From JAOPZW01 sp963764585 (GTDB lineage: Bacteria > Actinomycetota > Thermoleophilia > Solirubrobacterales > Solirubrobacteraceae): DNA of 64,000 bases. The DNA is taken from positions 62,001-126,000 of the forward strand of contig CAVXTB010000007.1 of assembly GCA_963764585.1 (NCBI GenBank), read 5' to 3'. Shown piece by piece: positions 7,796 through 15,979 of the stretch (within the stretch, counting starts at the first letter, position 1; each line of letters opens with the position of its first letter). The position numbers were made by a program, and so were the translations under genes. Under the pieces are notes generated by a model. The model made no database searches. It had not been told where the DNA came from and was given only the letters and a program-made list of their open reading frames with translations.

Positions 7796-10105
7796 ATGGG
7801 TCGGAACGCACGCAGGCTCGCGTTCGCAGCGATCGTCGTGGTGGTCAGCCTGGCCGCCGCGGGCGGGGTCATCGCCGGCACGCGCGCGAGCGACGACGAC
7901 GCTCTGCAACCGACGCGTCACGCCGCCGACCGCGGCATCGAGCAGCGGGTCAACGCCCTGCTCAAGAAGATGACGCTCAACGAGAAGCTCGAGCAGCTGC
8001 AGCTGCTGTCCGACGGGCAGATCACCGACGACCAGGCGCGCAAGGGCGTCGGCATGGTGTTCAGCCTCACCGACCCGGTCAAGATCGACCACTTCCAGCA
8101 CATCGCCGTCGAGGAGAGCCGGCTGCACATCCCGCTGCTCTTCGCGTTCGACACGATCCACGGCTTCCGGACGGTGTTCCCGATCCCGCTCGCGGAGGCC
8201 TCGAGCTTCGACCCGGACGTCGCCACGGCCGACGACACGATCGCGGCGCGCGAGACCGCGGCCACCGGGATCAAGCAGATCTACAGCCCGATGGTCGACA
8301 TCTCGCACGAGCCGCGCTGGGGGCGCATCTCCGAGGGCGCCGGCGAGGACCCGTACCTCGGCTCGGTCATGGCCGCGGCGCGCGTGCGCGCGGCGCAGGG
8401 CGACGATTACAGCGCGGGGGACAAGGTCGTCACCAGCCCCAAGCACTTCGCGGCCTACGGTCAGCCCGAGGGCGGCCGTGACTACAACACGACCGACATG
8501 TCCGAGCAGCGGCTGTGGAACATGTACCTGCCGCCCTTCAAGGCCGCCATCGACGCCGGCGCCGACACCTCGATGTGCTCGTTCAACGCGCTCAATGGCG
8601 TGCCCGGCTGCGCCAACGGCCACCTGATGACCGACATCCTCAAGGGTCGCTGGGACTTCGACGGCTTCGTCGAGAGCGACTACACCGCCCTCGCCGAGCT
8701 GCGCGCGTGCCCGCCGAAGAACCCCGACTCCGGGCCGTGCGGCCACGGCGTCGCCGCCGACGGCCCCGACGCGGCGCAGGCCGCGTTCAACGCCGGCGTC
8801 GACTCCGAGATGGTCAGCACGAACATCGTCGACTTCGGCAAGCAGCTGCTCGCCCAGCACCGGCTCTCGATGGCGCGCATCGACGACGCCGTGCGGCGCA
8901 TCCTGCGCGTGAAGTTCCGCGCCGGGCTGTTCGAGCACCCGTACGTCGACCAGACGCAGATCCCGGGCAAGACGATGACGCCCGACGACCTCGCCGCGGC
9001 GCGCAAGGCCGCCGGCCGGTCGATGGTCCTGCTGAAGAACGACAAGAGCACGCTGCCGCTGGACCCGACCAAGTCGGTCGCCGTGATCGGCCCGTTGGGC
9101 AACAACCAGCACGACATGCTCGGCCCGTGGTGGGGCGTCGGCCACGACGAGGACGCGGTCACGGTCCTCGACGGCATCAAGGCCCAGGACCCCAACACGA
9201 CCTTCGCCCAGGGCTGCACGATCGTCGACAAGGACCCGCCCGATCCGCCCAACGACGAGTGCGGCTCGGACGCCGGGTTCGACGAGGCCGTCGCCGCCGC
9301 CAACGCGGCCGACCAGGTCGTGCTCGCGCTCGGCGAGACGCGCGGCGAGAGCGGCGAGGCCGAGGCGCGCAGCGACATCGACCTCCCGGGCAAGCAGCAG
9401 GAGCTCATCGATCGCATCGCGGCGACCGGCAAGCCGTTCGTCGTCGTGCTCTTCAACGGGCGCCCGCTGACGCTCGGCAAGGTCGTCGCCGGCTCCCCGG
9501 CGGTGCTCGAGGCGTGGTTCGGCGGCGTGCAGGCGGGCAACGCGGTGGCCGACGTGCTGTTCGGCAAGGTCAACCCGGGCGGCAAGCTGCCGGTCTCGTT
9601 CCCGCAGACCGTCGGCCAGGTGCCGATCTACTACAACCACGAGCCCACCGGGCGCCCGTGCGACCCGACGTTCAAGTGGAACTCGCGCTATCGCGACCTG
9701 CCGACGTGCGCGCCGCTGTTCCCGTTCGGCTACGGCCTGAGCTACACGAGCTTCTCGGTCTCCAACCTGAAGCTCAGCTCGTCGTCGATGAGCCAGCGCG
9801 GGAGCATCGTCGCGACCGTCGACGTCAAGAACACCGGCGCGCGGGCGGGTGACGACGTCGTGCAGCTCTACATCCACGACCCCGTGGCGAGCATCTCGCA
9901 GCCCGTGCGCCGCCTGCGCGGCTTCCAGCGCGTGACGCTCGACTCCGGGCAGACGAAGACCGTGTCGTTCCGACTGGACGCGAGCGACGTGGGCTTCTAC
10001 GACAACAGCGGCCGCTTCGTGGTCGAGCCGGGCAGGATCGACGTCTATGCCGGCGACAGCTCGGCGGCGGACATGACCGCTTCGTTCCAGGTCGGCGGCC
10101 GCTGA
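7796..10105 (+). CDS. Exported glycoside hydrolase family 3 beta-glucosidase (BglX-like)
   Basis: 769 residues. ATG 7796 has GGAGGAGAAGG just upstream. Residues 1-30 form a signal or anchor sequence. The GH3 N-terminal barrel follows (about 45-350): DTIHGFRTVFPIPLA, EPRWGRISEGAGEDP, VVTSPKHFAAYG. The nucleophile is Asp295 in VESDYTAL, where many GH3 enzymes have SDW. The GH3 C-terminal sandwich contains GESGEAEARSDIDLPG, with the likely acid/base Glu. A fibronectin type III-like domain ends the protein (VDVKNTGARAGDDVVQLYI). This order is that of BglX-type beta-glucosidases, which remove terminal glucose from short beta-glucans. It is divergent from the GH144-like gene. Confidence 0.92.
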   Translation: MGRNARRLAFAAIVVVVSLAAAGGVIAGTRASDDDALQPTRHAADRGIEQRVNALLKKMTLNEKLEQLQLLSDGQITDDQARKGVGMVFSLTDPVKIDHFQHIAVEESRLHIPLLFAFDTIHGFRTVFPIPLAEASSFDPDVATADDTIAARETAATGIKQIYSPMVDISHEPRWGRISEGAGEDPYLGSVMAAARVRAAQGDDYSAGDKVVTSPKHFAAYGQPEGGRDYNTTDMSEQRLWNMYLPPFKAAIDAGADTSMCSFNALNGVPGCANGHLMTDILKGRWDFDGFVESDYTALAELRACPPKNPDSGPCGHGVAADGPDAAQAAFNAGVDSEMVSTNIVDFGKQLLAQHRLSMARIDDAVRRILRVKFRAGLFEHPYVDQTQIPGKTMTPDDLAAARKAAGRSMVLLKNDKSTLPLDPTKSVAVIGPLGNNQHDMLGPWWGVGHDEDAVTVLDGIKAQDPNTTFAQGCTIVDKDPPDPPNDECGSDAGFDEAVAAANAADQVVLALGETRGESGEAEARSDIDLPGKQQELIDRIAATGKPFVVVLFNGRPLTLGKVVAGSPAVLEAWFGGVQAGNAVADVLFGKVNPGGKLPVSFPQTVGQVPIYYNHEPTGRPCDPTFKWNSRYRDLPTCAPLFPFGYGLSYTSFSVSNLKLSSSSMSQRGSIVATVDVKNTGARAGDDVVQLYIHDPVASISQPVRRLRGFQRVTLDSGQTKTVSFRLDASDVGFYDNSGRFVVEPGRIDVYAGDSSAADMTASFQVGGR

Positions 10106-10106
10106 G

Positions 10107-10283
10107 TCAGCGGCCGTCGACGGCGACGAGGCGCCCGCTGATCTGCGGCGGGCTGGTGGGCGACTCGACGGGGTCGACGTAGACCACGGTCGCCGTGCCG
10201 TCGGCGGCGAGCGTGGCGCGGATCGCCGGCACGGCGGCGACGCCGCAGGCGAGCGCGGCGGCGGCGAGCAGCGTGCGAGTCAT
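10107..10283 (-). CDS. Small exported peptide of unknown function
   Basis: 58 residues. The ATG overlaps the stop of the protease gene as ATGA, so it is the third gene of the lacI-protease operon. The N-terminus MTRTLLAAAALACGVAAVPA is a signal-like hydrophobic segment. The mature part contains TVVYVDPVESPTSPP and is rich in Val, Pro and Asp. It could be a substrate, cofactor or inhibitor of the co-encoded protease, but nothing in the sequence proves this. It ends one base after the convergent GH3 stop codon. I do not recognise the family. Confidence 0.55.
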   Translation of the reverse strand: MTRTLLAAAALACGVAAVPAIRATLAADGTATVVYVDPVESPTSPPQISGRLVAVDGR

Positions 10284-10894
10284 GACGCGACAACGTACGC
10301 GCGCCGCGAAACGTTGCGCAGCAGCGCGACGAGCGCCCTCGCGTCGACCGCGTAGGCCGTGTGGGCGCGGCCGCTCGACGTCGCGAAGACGACGCCGACG
10401 ACGCGCCCGCGCGCGTCGACCAGCGGCGCGCCGGAGTCGCCCGGCCCGACGTCGGCGGCGAGGTCGAGGGCGGGCCGGCGCACCGGCGGCGCCGGCTCGA
10501 CGCGGACCGTCGCGGTGATCGCGCGCCGGATGCGCGCGGGCCGCGCGCGCTGGCGCAGCAGCACGCGCACGTCGCCGGCGCCCGCCGCGGTGCGTACGCG
10601 CGGCGCGCGCAGGCCCGGGGTGGCCAGCAGCGCCAGGTCGTCGCGGCGATCGACGCGCAGCACGCGCGCGCGGCGGCCGTCGACCATCACGGTGCCGCCT
10701 GCGTCGAGCACGTGGGCGACCGTGACGACGCGGTCGCGACCGGCCGCGAAGCCCGTGGCCAGCTCGCCCGCGCCCGCGGGGGAGGTGACCGTGACGACGA
10801 CGACCCGCGGCGGGGCGGACGCGCGGTCGGGAGCGGCTGGCAGCAGCGCGGCGACCGCGACGCCGGCGACGCAGAGGGCGCGGCCGCCGGTCAT
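10280..10894 (-). CDS. Exported trypsin-like serine protease (S1 family)
   Basis: 204 residues, short for the family but with all three catalytic positions visible: His in VVTVAHVLDAGG, Asp in RRDDLALLATPG, Ser in VGPGDSGAPLVD. The N-terminus GGRALCVAGVAVAALLPAAP is a signal peptide, so it should act outside the membrane. No PDZ domain is present, unlike HtrA. The start ATG overlaps the lacI stop as ATGA, and its own stop overlaps the next start the same way, so all three genes are co-translated. Co-expression with the LacI regulator is odd because the regulator appears to serve the divergent inositol operon. Confidence 0.85.
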   Translation of the reverse strand: MTGGRALCVAGVAVAALLPAAPDRASAPPRVVVVTVTSPAGAGELATGFAAGRDRVVTVAHVLDAGGTVMVDGRRARVLRVDRRDDLALLATPGLRAPRVRTAAGAGDVRVLLRQRARPARIRRAITATVRVEPAPPVRRPALDLAADVGPGDSGAPLVDARGRVVGVVFATSSGRAHTAYAVDARALVALLRNVSRRAYVVAS

Positions 10895-11937
10895 CGAACC
10901 GGCCCCGTGGTCTTGCGCACGACGAGGGTCGGCTCGGTGTGGCGCACGACCGGGCGCTGGCGCCCGTCGGCGCGCTCGAGGAGCAGCTCGAGCGCGATCC
11001 GGCCCATCTCCGGCCGCGGCTGGTTGATCGTCGTCAGCGACACGTGGTGCAGGGCGGCGAGGAAGGTGTTGTCGTAGCCGATGATCGAGACGTCTTCGGG
11101 GATCCGCACGCCGTTGTCCTCGAGGCGGTCGATGACGCCGGTCGCCTGCAGGTCGTTGGCGCAGAAGATCGCGGTCGGCAGGTCGCCGGCCTCGAGCAGG
11201 CGCCCCGCGGCCTGGACGCCGGCCGTGTCGGTGAAGTCGCCGGGGATGACCTTGGCGAAGCGCGCCAGGCCGAGCTCGCGCATCGCGCGCCCGTAGCCGG
11301 CGCGCCGGGGCGCGGCGCCCGCGCCCGAGCCGCCGTCGATGTGGACGATGCGCTCGTGGCCCAGCTCGGCGAGGTGCTCGATCGCCAGGCGCGCGCCGAG
11401 CGCCTCGTCGACCAGCACGCAGTCGACGCCCTTGTTGCGCATCACGCGCCCGATGACGACGAGCGGGAGCGAGCCGGCGGCGATCGCGAGCTGCGCGGTG
11501 GGCATGCGCGGGCTGACCAGGATGATCCCGTCGGTGCGGTACTCGAGGAGCATCTCGAGCGTCGCGCGCTCGCGCCGGCTCTGCAGGCTGCCGGCGAGCA
11601 GGAGCACCCGATACCCGAGCTTGGACGCCAGCTCCTCGATGCCGAAGGCGATCTCGGCGAAGAACGGGTTGTGCAGGTCGTTGAGCATGACCCCGATGGT
11701 CTGGGTGCGGCGGCTGGCCAGGCTGCGCGCCATCGCGTTGGGGCGGTAGCCGAGCCGCGCCGCGGCCGCCAGCACGCGCTCGCGGCGCTCGGCCGAGACC
11801 TTCGGGCTGTCGCGCATGACCAGCGACACCAGCGCGCGCGAGACCTTCGCCTCGGCCGCGACGTCCTCCATGGTGGGGTGTGACGTGCGCCCCCGCGTCT
11901 TCGCGCCGGCGAGCGAGCGGTTGCGCTTGACAGCCAT
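10891..11937 (-). CDS. LacI family transcriptional regulator, likely repressor of the inositol operon
   Basis: 348 residues from ATG 11937 (MAVKRN); an ATG 15 bases upstream is an alternative. The N-terminal LacI helix-turn-helix reads TMEDVAAEAKVSRALVSLVM with hinge GYRPNAMARSLASRRT, where the AxSLA hinge helix inserts in the minor groove at a central CpG. A periplasmic-binding-like effector domain follows (IGVMLNDLHNPFFAEIAFGI to SIIGYDNT). Two LacI-type palindromes lie 27-60 bases upstream, between it and the divergent iolE, so it probably represses both directions. The effector is likely an inositol or its catabolite, by context. Confidence 0.93.
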   Translation of the reverse strand: MAVKRNRSLAGAKTRGRTSHPTMEDVAAEAKVSRALVSLVMRDSPKVSAERRERVLAAAARLGYRPNAMARSLASRRTQTIGVMLNDLHNPFFAEIAFGIEELASKLGYRVLLLAGSLQSRRERATLEMLLEYRTDGIILVSPRMPTAQLAIAAGSLPLVVIGRVMRNKGVDCVLVDEALGARLAIEHLAELGHERIVHIDGGSGAGAAPRRAGYGRAMRELGLARFAKVIPGDFTDTAGVQAAGRLLEAGDLPTAIFCANDLQATGVIDRLEDNGVRIPEDVSIIGYDNTFLAALHHVSLTTINQPRPEMGRIALELLLERADGRQRPVVRHTEPTLVVRKTTGPVR

Positions 11938-11963
11938 GGGCGGCTGAAGCATACTCGCCCGCG

Positions 11964-11996
11964 TTAGAGCGCTCCAACAAATTAGAGCGCTCTAAT
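11964..11996. promoter_or_regulatory. Pair of LacI-type operators
   Basis: ATTAGAGCGCTCTAAT at 11981-11996 is a perfect 16-base palindrome with central GC. TTAGAGCGCTCCAA at 11964-11977 is a second copy with one mismatch. Centres are 18 bases apart. Both lie between the divergent lacI and iolE starts. Central GC with inverted half-sites is typical of LacI-family operators. The close spacing suggests cooperative binding and control of both operons. Confidence 0.85.
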
Positions 11997-12009
11997 CCTG
12001 GAGAGAAGT

Positions 12010-13020
12010 ATGGGTCCCCACAACCCCCTCGACGCGCGTCCCCCCACGCAGTCGACCGGCCACGAGCCGGCCGCTTCGACCGGCCACGAGCCGGCCGCTG
12101 CGACCAGCCGCGAGCCGGCCGCTGCGACCAGCCGCCGCCTGGCCGGCGCCCCCATCTCGTGGGGCGTCTGCGAGGTCCCCGGCTGGGGGCTGATGCTGCC
12201 GCCCGAGCGCGTGCTGAGCGAGATGGCCTCGCTCGGCCTGCGCGCGACCGAGCTGGGCCCGATCGGCTACCTGCCGCTCGACGCCGCCGAGCTGCGCGCG
12301 CTGCTTGACCGCCACGGCCTGCGCCTCGCCGCCGCCTTCGTCCCGCTCGTCCTGCACGAGCCCTCGGCCGACGAGGCCCGCGCGGGGGCGCAGCGCATGG
12401 CGAAGCTGCTGGCGGCCGCCGGAGCGGACGTGTTCGTCGCCGCGGTCGTGGTCGACGAGCAGTGGTCGCCGCGCATCGAGCTCGGCGACGCCGAGTGGGA
12501 GCGCGTCGTGCGCCACCTCGCCGAGGTCGAGCAGATCGCCGCCGAGCACGGCCTCACGCTCGCGCTGCACCCGCACGCCGGCACGCTGGTGGAGACGGCG
12601 GCCGACGTCGAGCGCGCGCTGGCGACGACCGACGTCGGCTGGTGCTTCGACTCCGGGCATCTCTTGATCGGCGGGACGGACCCCGTCGCCTTCGCCCGCG
12701 ATCACGCCGAGCGGATCGTCCACGTCCACCTCAAGGACGTCGACGCCGCGCTCGCGGCGCGCGTGCGCGCCGGCGAGCTCTCGCTCGTCGCGGCGACGCA
12801 GGCCGGCCTGTTCCGGCCGCTCGGCCAGGGGGATTCAGGGATCGAGGAGGTCGTCCGCCTGCTCGATCGCCACGGGTACGAGCGCTGGCTCGTGCTCGAG
12901 CAGGACACCGCCATCACCGGGCAAGAGCCGCCGGCTGGTGACGGGCCGGTCCTCGATGTCAGGAGGAGCATCGAGTACCTCACGACACTGGCTCCGGAGA
13001 GAGAGGTTGCACAACCATGA
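12010..13020 (+). CDS. iolE: Inosose (2-keto-myo-inositol) dehydratase, IolE
   Basis: 336 residues. IolE dehydrates 2-keto-myo-inositol to 3D-trihydroxycyclohexane-1,2-dione, the second step of myo-inositol catabolism (EC 4.2.1.44). It is a TIM-barrel sugar isomerase/epimerase-type protein. The family signature APISWGVCEVPGWG is at about residues 47-60, followed by TELGPIGYLP. Probable metal-binding and catalytic residues are in ALHPHAGT, WCFDSGHLLIGG and IVHVHLKDVD. GAGAGAAG lies just upstream of the ATG. An unusual N-terminal extension of about 45 residues carries an 8-residue tandem repeat. First gene of the operon, directly downstream of the LacI operators. Confidence 0.9.
   Translation: MGPHNPLDARPPTQSTGHEPAASTGHEPAAATSREPAAATSRRLAGAPISWGVCEVPGWGLMLPPERVLSEMASLGLRATELGPIGYLPLDAAELRALLDRHGLRLAAAFVPLVLHEPSADEARAGAQRMAKLLAAAGADVFVAAVVVDEQWSPRIELGDAEWERVVRHLAEVEQIAAEHGLTLALHPHAGTLVETAADVERALATTDVGWCFDSGHLLIGGTDPVAFARDHAERIVHVHLKDVDAALAARVRAGELSLVAATQAGLFRPLGQGDSGIEEVVRLLDRHGYERWLVLEQDTAITGQEPPAGDGPVLDVRRSIEYLTTLAPEREVAQP
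12052..12135 (+). repeat. In-frame 24-base tandem repeat in iolE
   Basis: Three and a half units of 24 bases start at 12052, 12076, 12100 and 12124. The first two are identical (TCGACCGGCCACGAGCCGG...), the others differ at a few bases. They encode STGHEPAA, STGHEPAA, ATSREPAA and a partial ATSR at the N-terminus of IolE, before the conserved fold. Probably a slippage-expanded, disordered extension. Confidence 0.85.
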
Positions 13021-14015
13021 GAAAACTGCGTGCCAGTCTCGGACTGATGGTGGCGGTCGCCCTGGCCGTGTTCGCGGTGGCCTGCGGGGAGGAGAAGAGC
13101 CCCACGGGTCAGAGCAAGACGTCGACGGACAACGTCGCCCTGACCCAGGGCGGCAACCTCACGTTCGCGATGGTCACCCACAGCGACGAGGGCTCGTTCT
13201 GGTCGGTGGTCAAGAAGGGCGCCGAGCAGGCCGCCAAGGACGAGGGCGTCAAGCTCATCTGGAGCCCTTCGAACAACGACCCGCAGAAGCAGGCGCAGCT
13301 GATCGATGCCGCGGTCTCCCAGAAGGTCGACGGCCTGGCCGTGTCGGTCCCCAACGCCGACGCGATCAAGGGCTCGTTGGCCAAGGCCAAGGCGGCCGGC
13401 ATCCCGATCATCACGCTGAACTCGGGCGCCGACCAGTTCAAGGAGCTCGGCGCCATCACCCACGTCGGCCAGACCGAGGAGATCGCCGGTGAGGCCGCCG
13501 GCGCGAAGCTCAAGGCGGCGGGCGTCAAGAAGGTGCTCTGCGTCATCCACGAGCAGAACAACATCGGCCTCCAGCAGCGCTGCGACGGCGTCAAGAAGGG
13601 CTTCGGCGGCGACGTGACCAATCAGCAGGTCAAGGGCACCGAGGACATCGCCACCACGCAGACGGAGATCAAGTCCAAGCTGCAGGCCGACAAGTCCTTC
13701 GACGGCGTCATCGCGCTGAACCCGGACATCGCGTCGGCCGCCGTGACCGCGGTCAAGGGCGCCGGCTCGAGCGCGAAGATCGCGACGTTCGACATCACGC
13801 CGAACGTCATCAAGGACATCAAGGCGGGGACCGTGCTGTTCGCGGTCGACCAGCAGCAGTACCTGCAGGGCTACCTGCCCATCGTGTTCCTGAAGCTGTT
13901 CAAGCAGAACGCGAATACCGTCGGCGGCGGCCTGCCCGTCCTCACCGGGCCGGGCTTCGTCGACAAGACCAACGCCGCGACGGTCGAGAAGCTCGCCGCC
14001 GCCGGCACGCGATAG
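13017..14015 (+). CDS. Sugar/inositol ABC transporter substrate-binding lipoprotein
   Basis: 332 residues, a type I periplasmic binding protein (Peripla_BP_4, RbsB-like). The signal peptide ends in a lipobox FAVACGE, so the protein is lipid-anchored at Cys23 or nearby. Conserved features include MVTHSDEGSFWSVVKKGAEQ, QAQLIDAAVSQKVDGLAVSV and ITHVGQTEEIAGEAAG. Its ATG overlaps the iolE stop (ATGA). With the following permease and ATPase it forms a complete uptake system, most likely for myo-inositol or another inositol because the operon encodes inositol catabolism. Substrate specificity cannot be read from sequence alone. Confidence 0.9.
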   Translation: MRKLRASLGLMVAVALAVFAVACGEEKSPTGQSKTSTDNVALTQGGNLTFAMVTHSDEGSFWSVVKKGAEQAAKDEGVKLIWSPSNNDPQKQAQLIDAAVSQKVDGLAVSVPNADAIKGSLAKAKAAGIPIITLNSGADQFKELGAITHVGQTEEIAGEAAGAKLKAAGVKKVLCVIHEQNNIGLQQRCDGVKKGFGGDVTNQQVKGTEDIATTQTEIKSKLQADKSFDGVIALNPDIASAAVTAVKGAGSSAKIATFDITPNVIKDIKAGTVLFAVDQQQYLQGYLPIVFLKLFKQNANTVGGGLPVLTGPGFVDKTNAATVEKLAAAGTR

Positions 14016-14072
14016 CAGCAACACGGGTGGCCGGCTCGCGCGTGCGAGCCGGCCATCTCCGAGGAGAGAGAC

Positions 14073-15176
14073 GTGATCAGCAAGCACCACATGGCGTCCG
14101 GTCAGGCTCCGCCGACCGTTCCGCCGGCCGCGGCAGCGCCGCCGCCACCCCAGCCGATCGCCGACGAGCGCTTGGCTCAGATCAGCCCCATGGCCCGGTT
14201 GCTGCGCCGCCCGGAGATCGGCGCGCTGCTGGCGTCGATCGTCGTGGCGATCTTCTTCTGGACGCAGAACGGGCTGTTCCTCAAGCTCGACGGCATCTCC
14301 AACTGGACCGACGTCGCCTCGACGATCGGCATCCCGGCGGTGGTCGTCGCGCTGCTGATGATCGGCGGCGAGTTCGACCTCTCGGCCGGCGTCATGACGG
14401 GCTCCGCGGGCCTGATGATGGGCATCCTCGCCACCGAGGTGAACATGAACATCTGGCTGGCGATCGTGCTGACGCTGATCGCCGCGACCGGCGTCGGGTT
14501 CCTCAACGGCTACATGGTCATGGCGACGAAGCTGCCCAGCTTCATCGTCACGCTGGCGACGTTCTTCATCCTGCAGGGCGTCAACCTCGGCGTCACCAAG
14601 GCGATCACGAACCAGGTGTCGGTGAGCGGCATCGACACCGCGGCCGGCTATGACAGCGCCAAGAAGATCTTCGGCGGCACGTTCTGGTCGCCGCACGACT
14701 TCCAGATCACCGTGCTGTGGTGGATCGCCGTCACGGCGCTCGGCACCTGGGTGCTGGCGCGCACGCGCGTGGGCAACTGGATCTTCGGCGTCGGCGGCGA
14801 CCAGAACGCGGCCCGCAACGTCGGCGTCCCGGTCTTCCGCGTCAAGGTCGGGCTGTTCATGATCACGTCGTTCGTCTGCGCGCTGACGGGCATCATGATC
14901 GCCCTGCGGCTCGCCTCGACCCAGGCCGGTCAGGGCGTGGGCGACGAGTTCCAGTACATCATCGCCGCGGTCGTCGGCGGCTGCGTGCTGACCGGCGGCT
15001 TCGGCTCGGCGATCGGCGCGGCGCTCGGCGCGACGATCATCGGCATGGCGTTCATCGGGATCCAGTTCTCGGGCTGGAACACCGACTGGCGCTTCCTGTT
15101 CCTCGGCGTGATCCTGCTCGTCGCGGTTCTCGTCAACAACTACATCCGCAAGCGCGCGGAGGGGGTCCGGCGATGA
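14073..15176 (+). CDS. Sugar/inositol ABC transporter permease (RbsC-like)
   Basis: 367 residues. GTG start with GAGGAGAGAG just upstream. A BPD_transp_2-type permease with about eight to ten hydrophobic segments; the N-terminal 45 residues are Pro/Ala-rich and cytoplasmic. Family landmarks are GGEFDLSAGVMTGSAG (the EFDLS motif), FLNGYMVMATKLPSFIVTLA, GDQNAARNVGVPVFRVK and VVGGCVLTGGFGSAIGAALG. It forms the membrane channel with the lipoprotein before it and the ATPase after it, which it overlaps as ATGA. Confidence 0.93.
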   Translation: MISKHHMASGQAPPTVPPAAAAPPPPQPIADERLAQISPMARLLRRPEIGALLASIVVAIFFWTQNGLFLKLDGISNWTDVASTIGIPAVVVALLMIGGEFDLSAGVMTGSAGLMMGILATEVNMNIWLAIVLTLIAATGVGFLNGYMVMATKLPSFIVTLATFFILQGVNLGVTKAITNQVSVSGIDTAAGYDSAKKIFGGTFWSPHDFQITVLWWIAVTALGTWVLARTRVGNWIFGVGGDQNAARNVGVPVFRVKVGLFMITSFVCALTGIMIALRLASTQAGQGVGDEFQYIIAAVVGGCVLTGGFGSAIGAALGATIIGMAFIGIQFSGWNTDWRFLFLGVILLVAVLVNNYIRKRAEGVRR

Positions 15177-15979
15177 ATGCCAACGGCACGCCTCTGCTCG
15201 AGGTCCGCAACGTCTCGAAGTACTTCGGCAACGTCGTCGCGCTGAAGGACGTCAGCGTGTCGGTCGGCGCCAACGAGGTCACCTGCGTCCTGGGCGACAA
15301 CGGCGCCGGCAAGTCGACGTTCATCAAGATCCTCTCGGGCGTCCACCGCCACGACGAGGGCGAGCTCCTCATCGACGGCGAGGAGACGCACTTCAACTCG
15401 CCCCGGGAAGCGAAGGAGCGCGGCATCGCCACGGTCTTCCAGGACCTGGCGACGGTGCCGCTGATGTCGATCTGGCGCAACTTCTTCCTCGGCTCGGAGC
15501 CGACCAAGGGGGCCGGTCCGCTGCGCCGCGTCGACGTCAAGTTCGCCCAGAACACGATGGTCTCGGAGCTGCGCAAGATGGGGATCGACGTGCGCGACCC
15601 CGAGCAGCCGGTCGGCACGCTGTCGGGCGGCGAGCGCCAAGCCGTGGCGATCGCGCGGGCCGTCTACTTCGGCGCCAAGGTCCTGATCCTCGACGAGCCG
15701 ACGTCGGCGCTCGGCGTCAAGCAGTCGGGCGTCGTGCTGCGCTACGTCGCGCAGGCGCGCGATCGCGGGCTCGGCGTGATCTTCATCACCCACAACCCGC
15801 ACCACGCCTTCCCGGTCGGCGATCGCTTCGTCGTGCTCAACCGCGGCAGGCTGATGGGGTCCTGGAACAAGGGCGAGATCAGCCGCGACGAGCTGATCAA
15901 GATGATGTCCGGCGGCGCCGAGCTCGATGCCCTCGAGCACGAGCTCGGCCGCGTCCTCCAGCAGCCGGCGGCATCGTGA
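15173..15979 (+). CDS. Sugar/inositol ABC transporter ATP-binding protein
   Basis: 268 residues, a single ABC domain rather than the double-domain ATPase (about 500 residues) usual for ribose-type importers, so it should act as a homodimer. Walker A GDNGAGKST, signature LSGGERQAVAIARA, Walker B VLILDEPTSALG and switch His in FITHNPHH are intact. The Q-loop is FQDLATVP. The start overlaps the permease stop (ATGA). It powers uptake for the inositol catabolic operon. Confidence 0.93.
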   Translation: MNANGTPLLEVRNVSKYFGNVVALKDVSVSVGANEVTCVLGDNGAGKSTFIKILSGVHRHDEGELLIDGEETHFNSPREAKERGIATVFQDLATVPLMSIWRNFFLGSEPTKGAGPLRRVDVKFAQNTMVSELRKMGIDVRDPEQPVGTLSGGERQAVAIARAVYFGAKVLILDEPTSALGVKQSGVVLRYVAQARDRGLGVIFITHNPHHAFPVGDRFVVLNRGRLMGSWNKGEISRDELIKMMSGGAELDALEHELGRVLQQPAAS

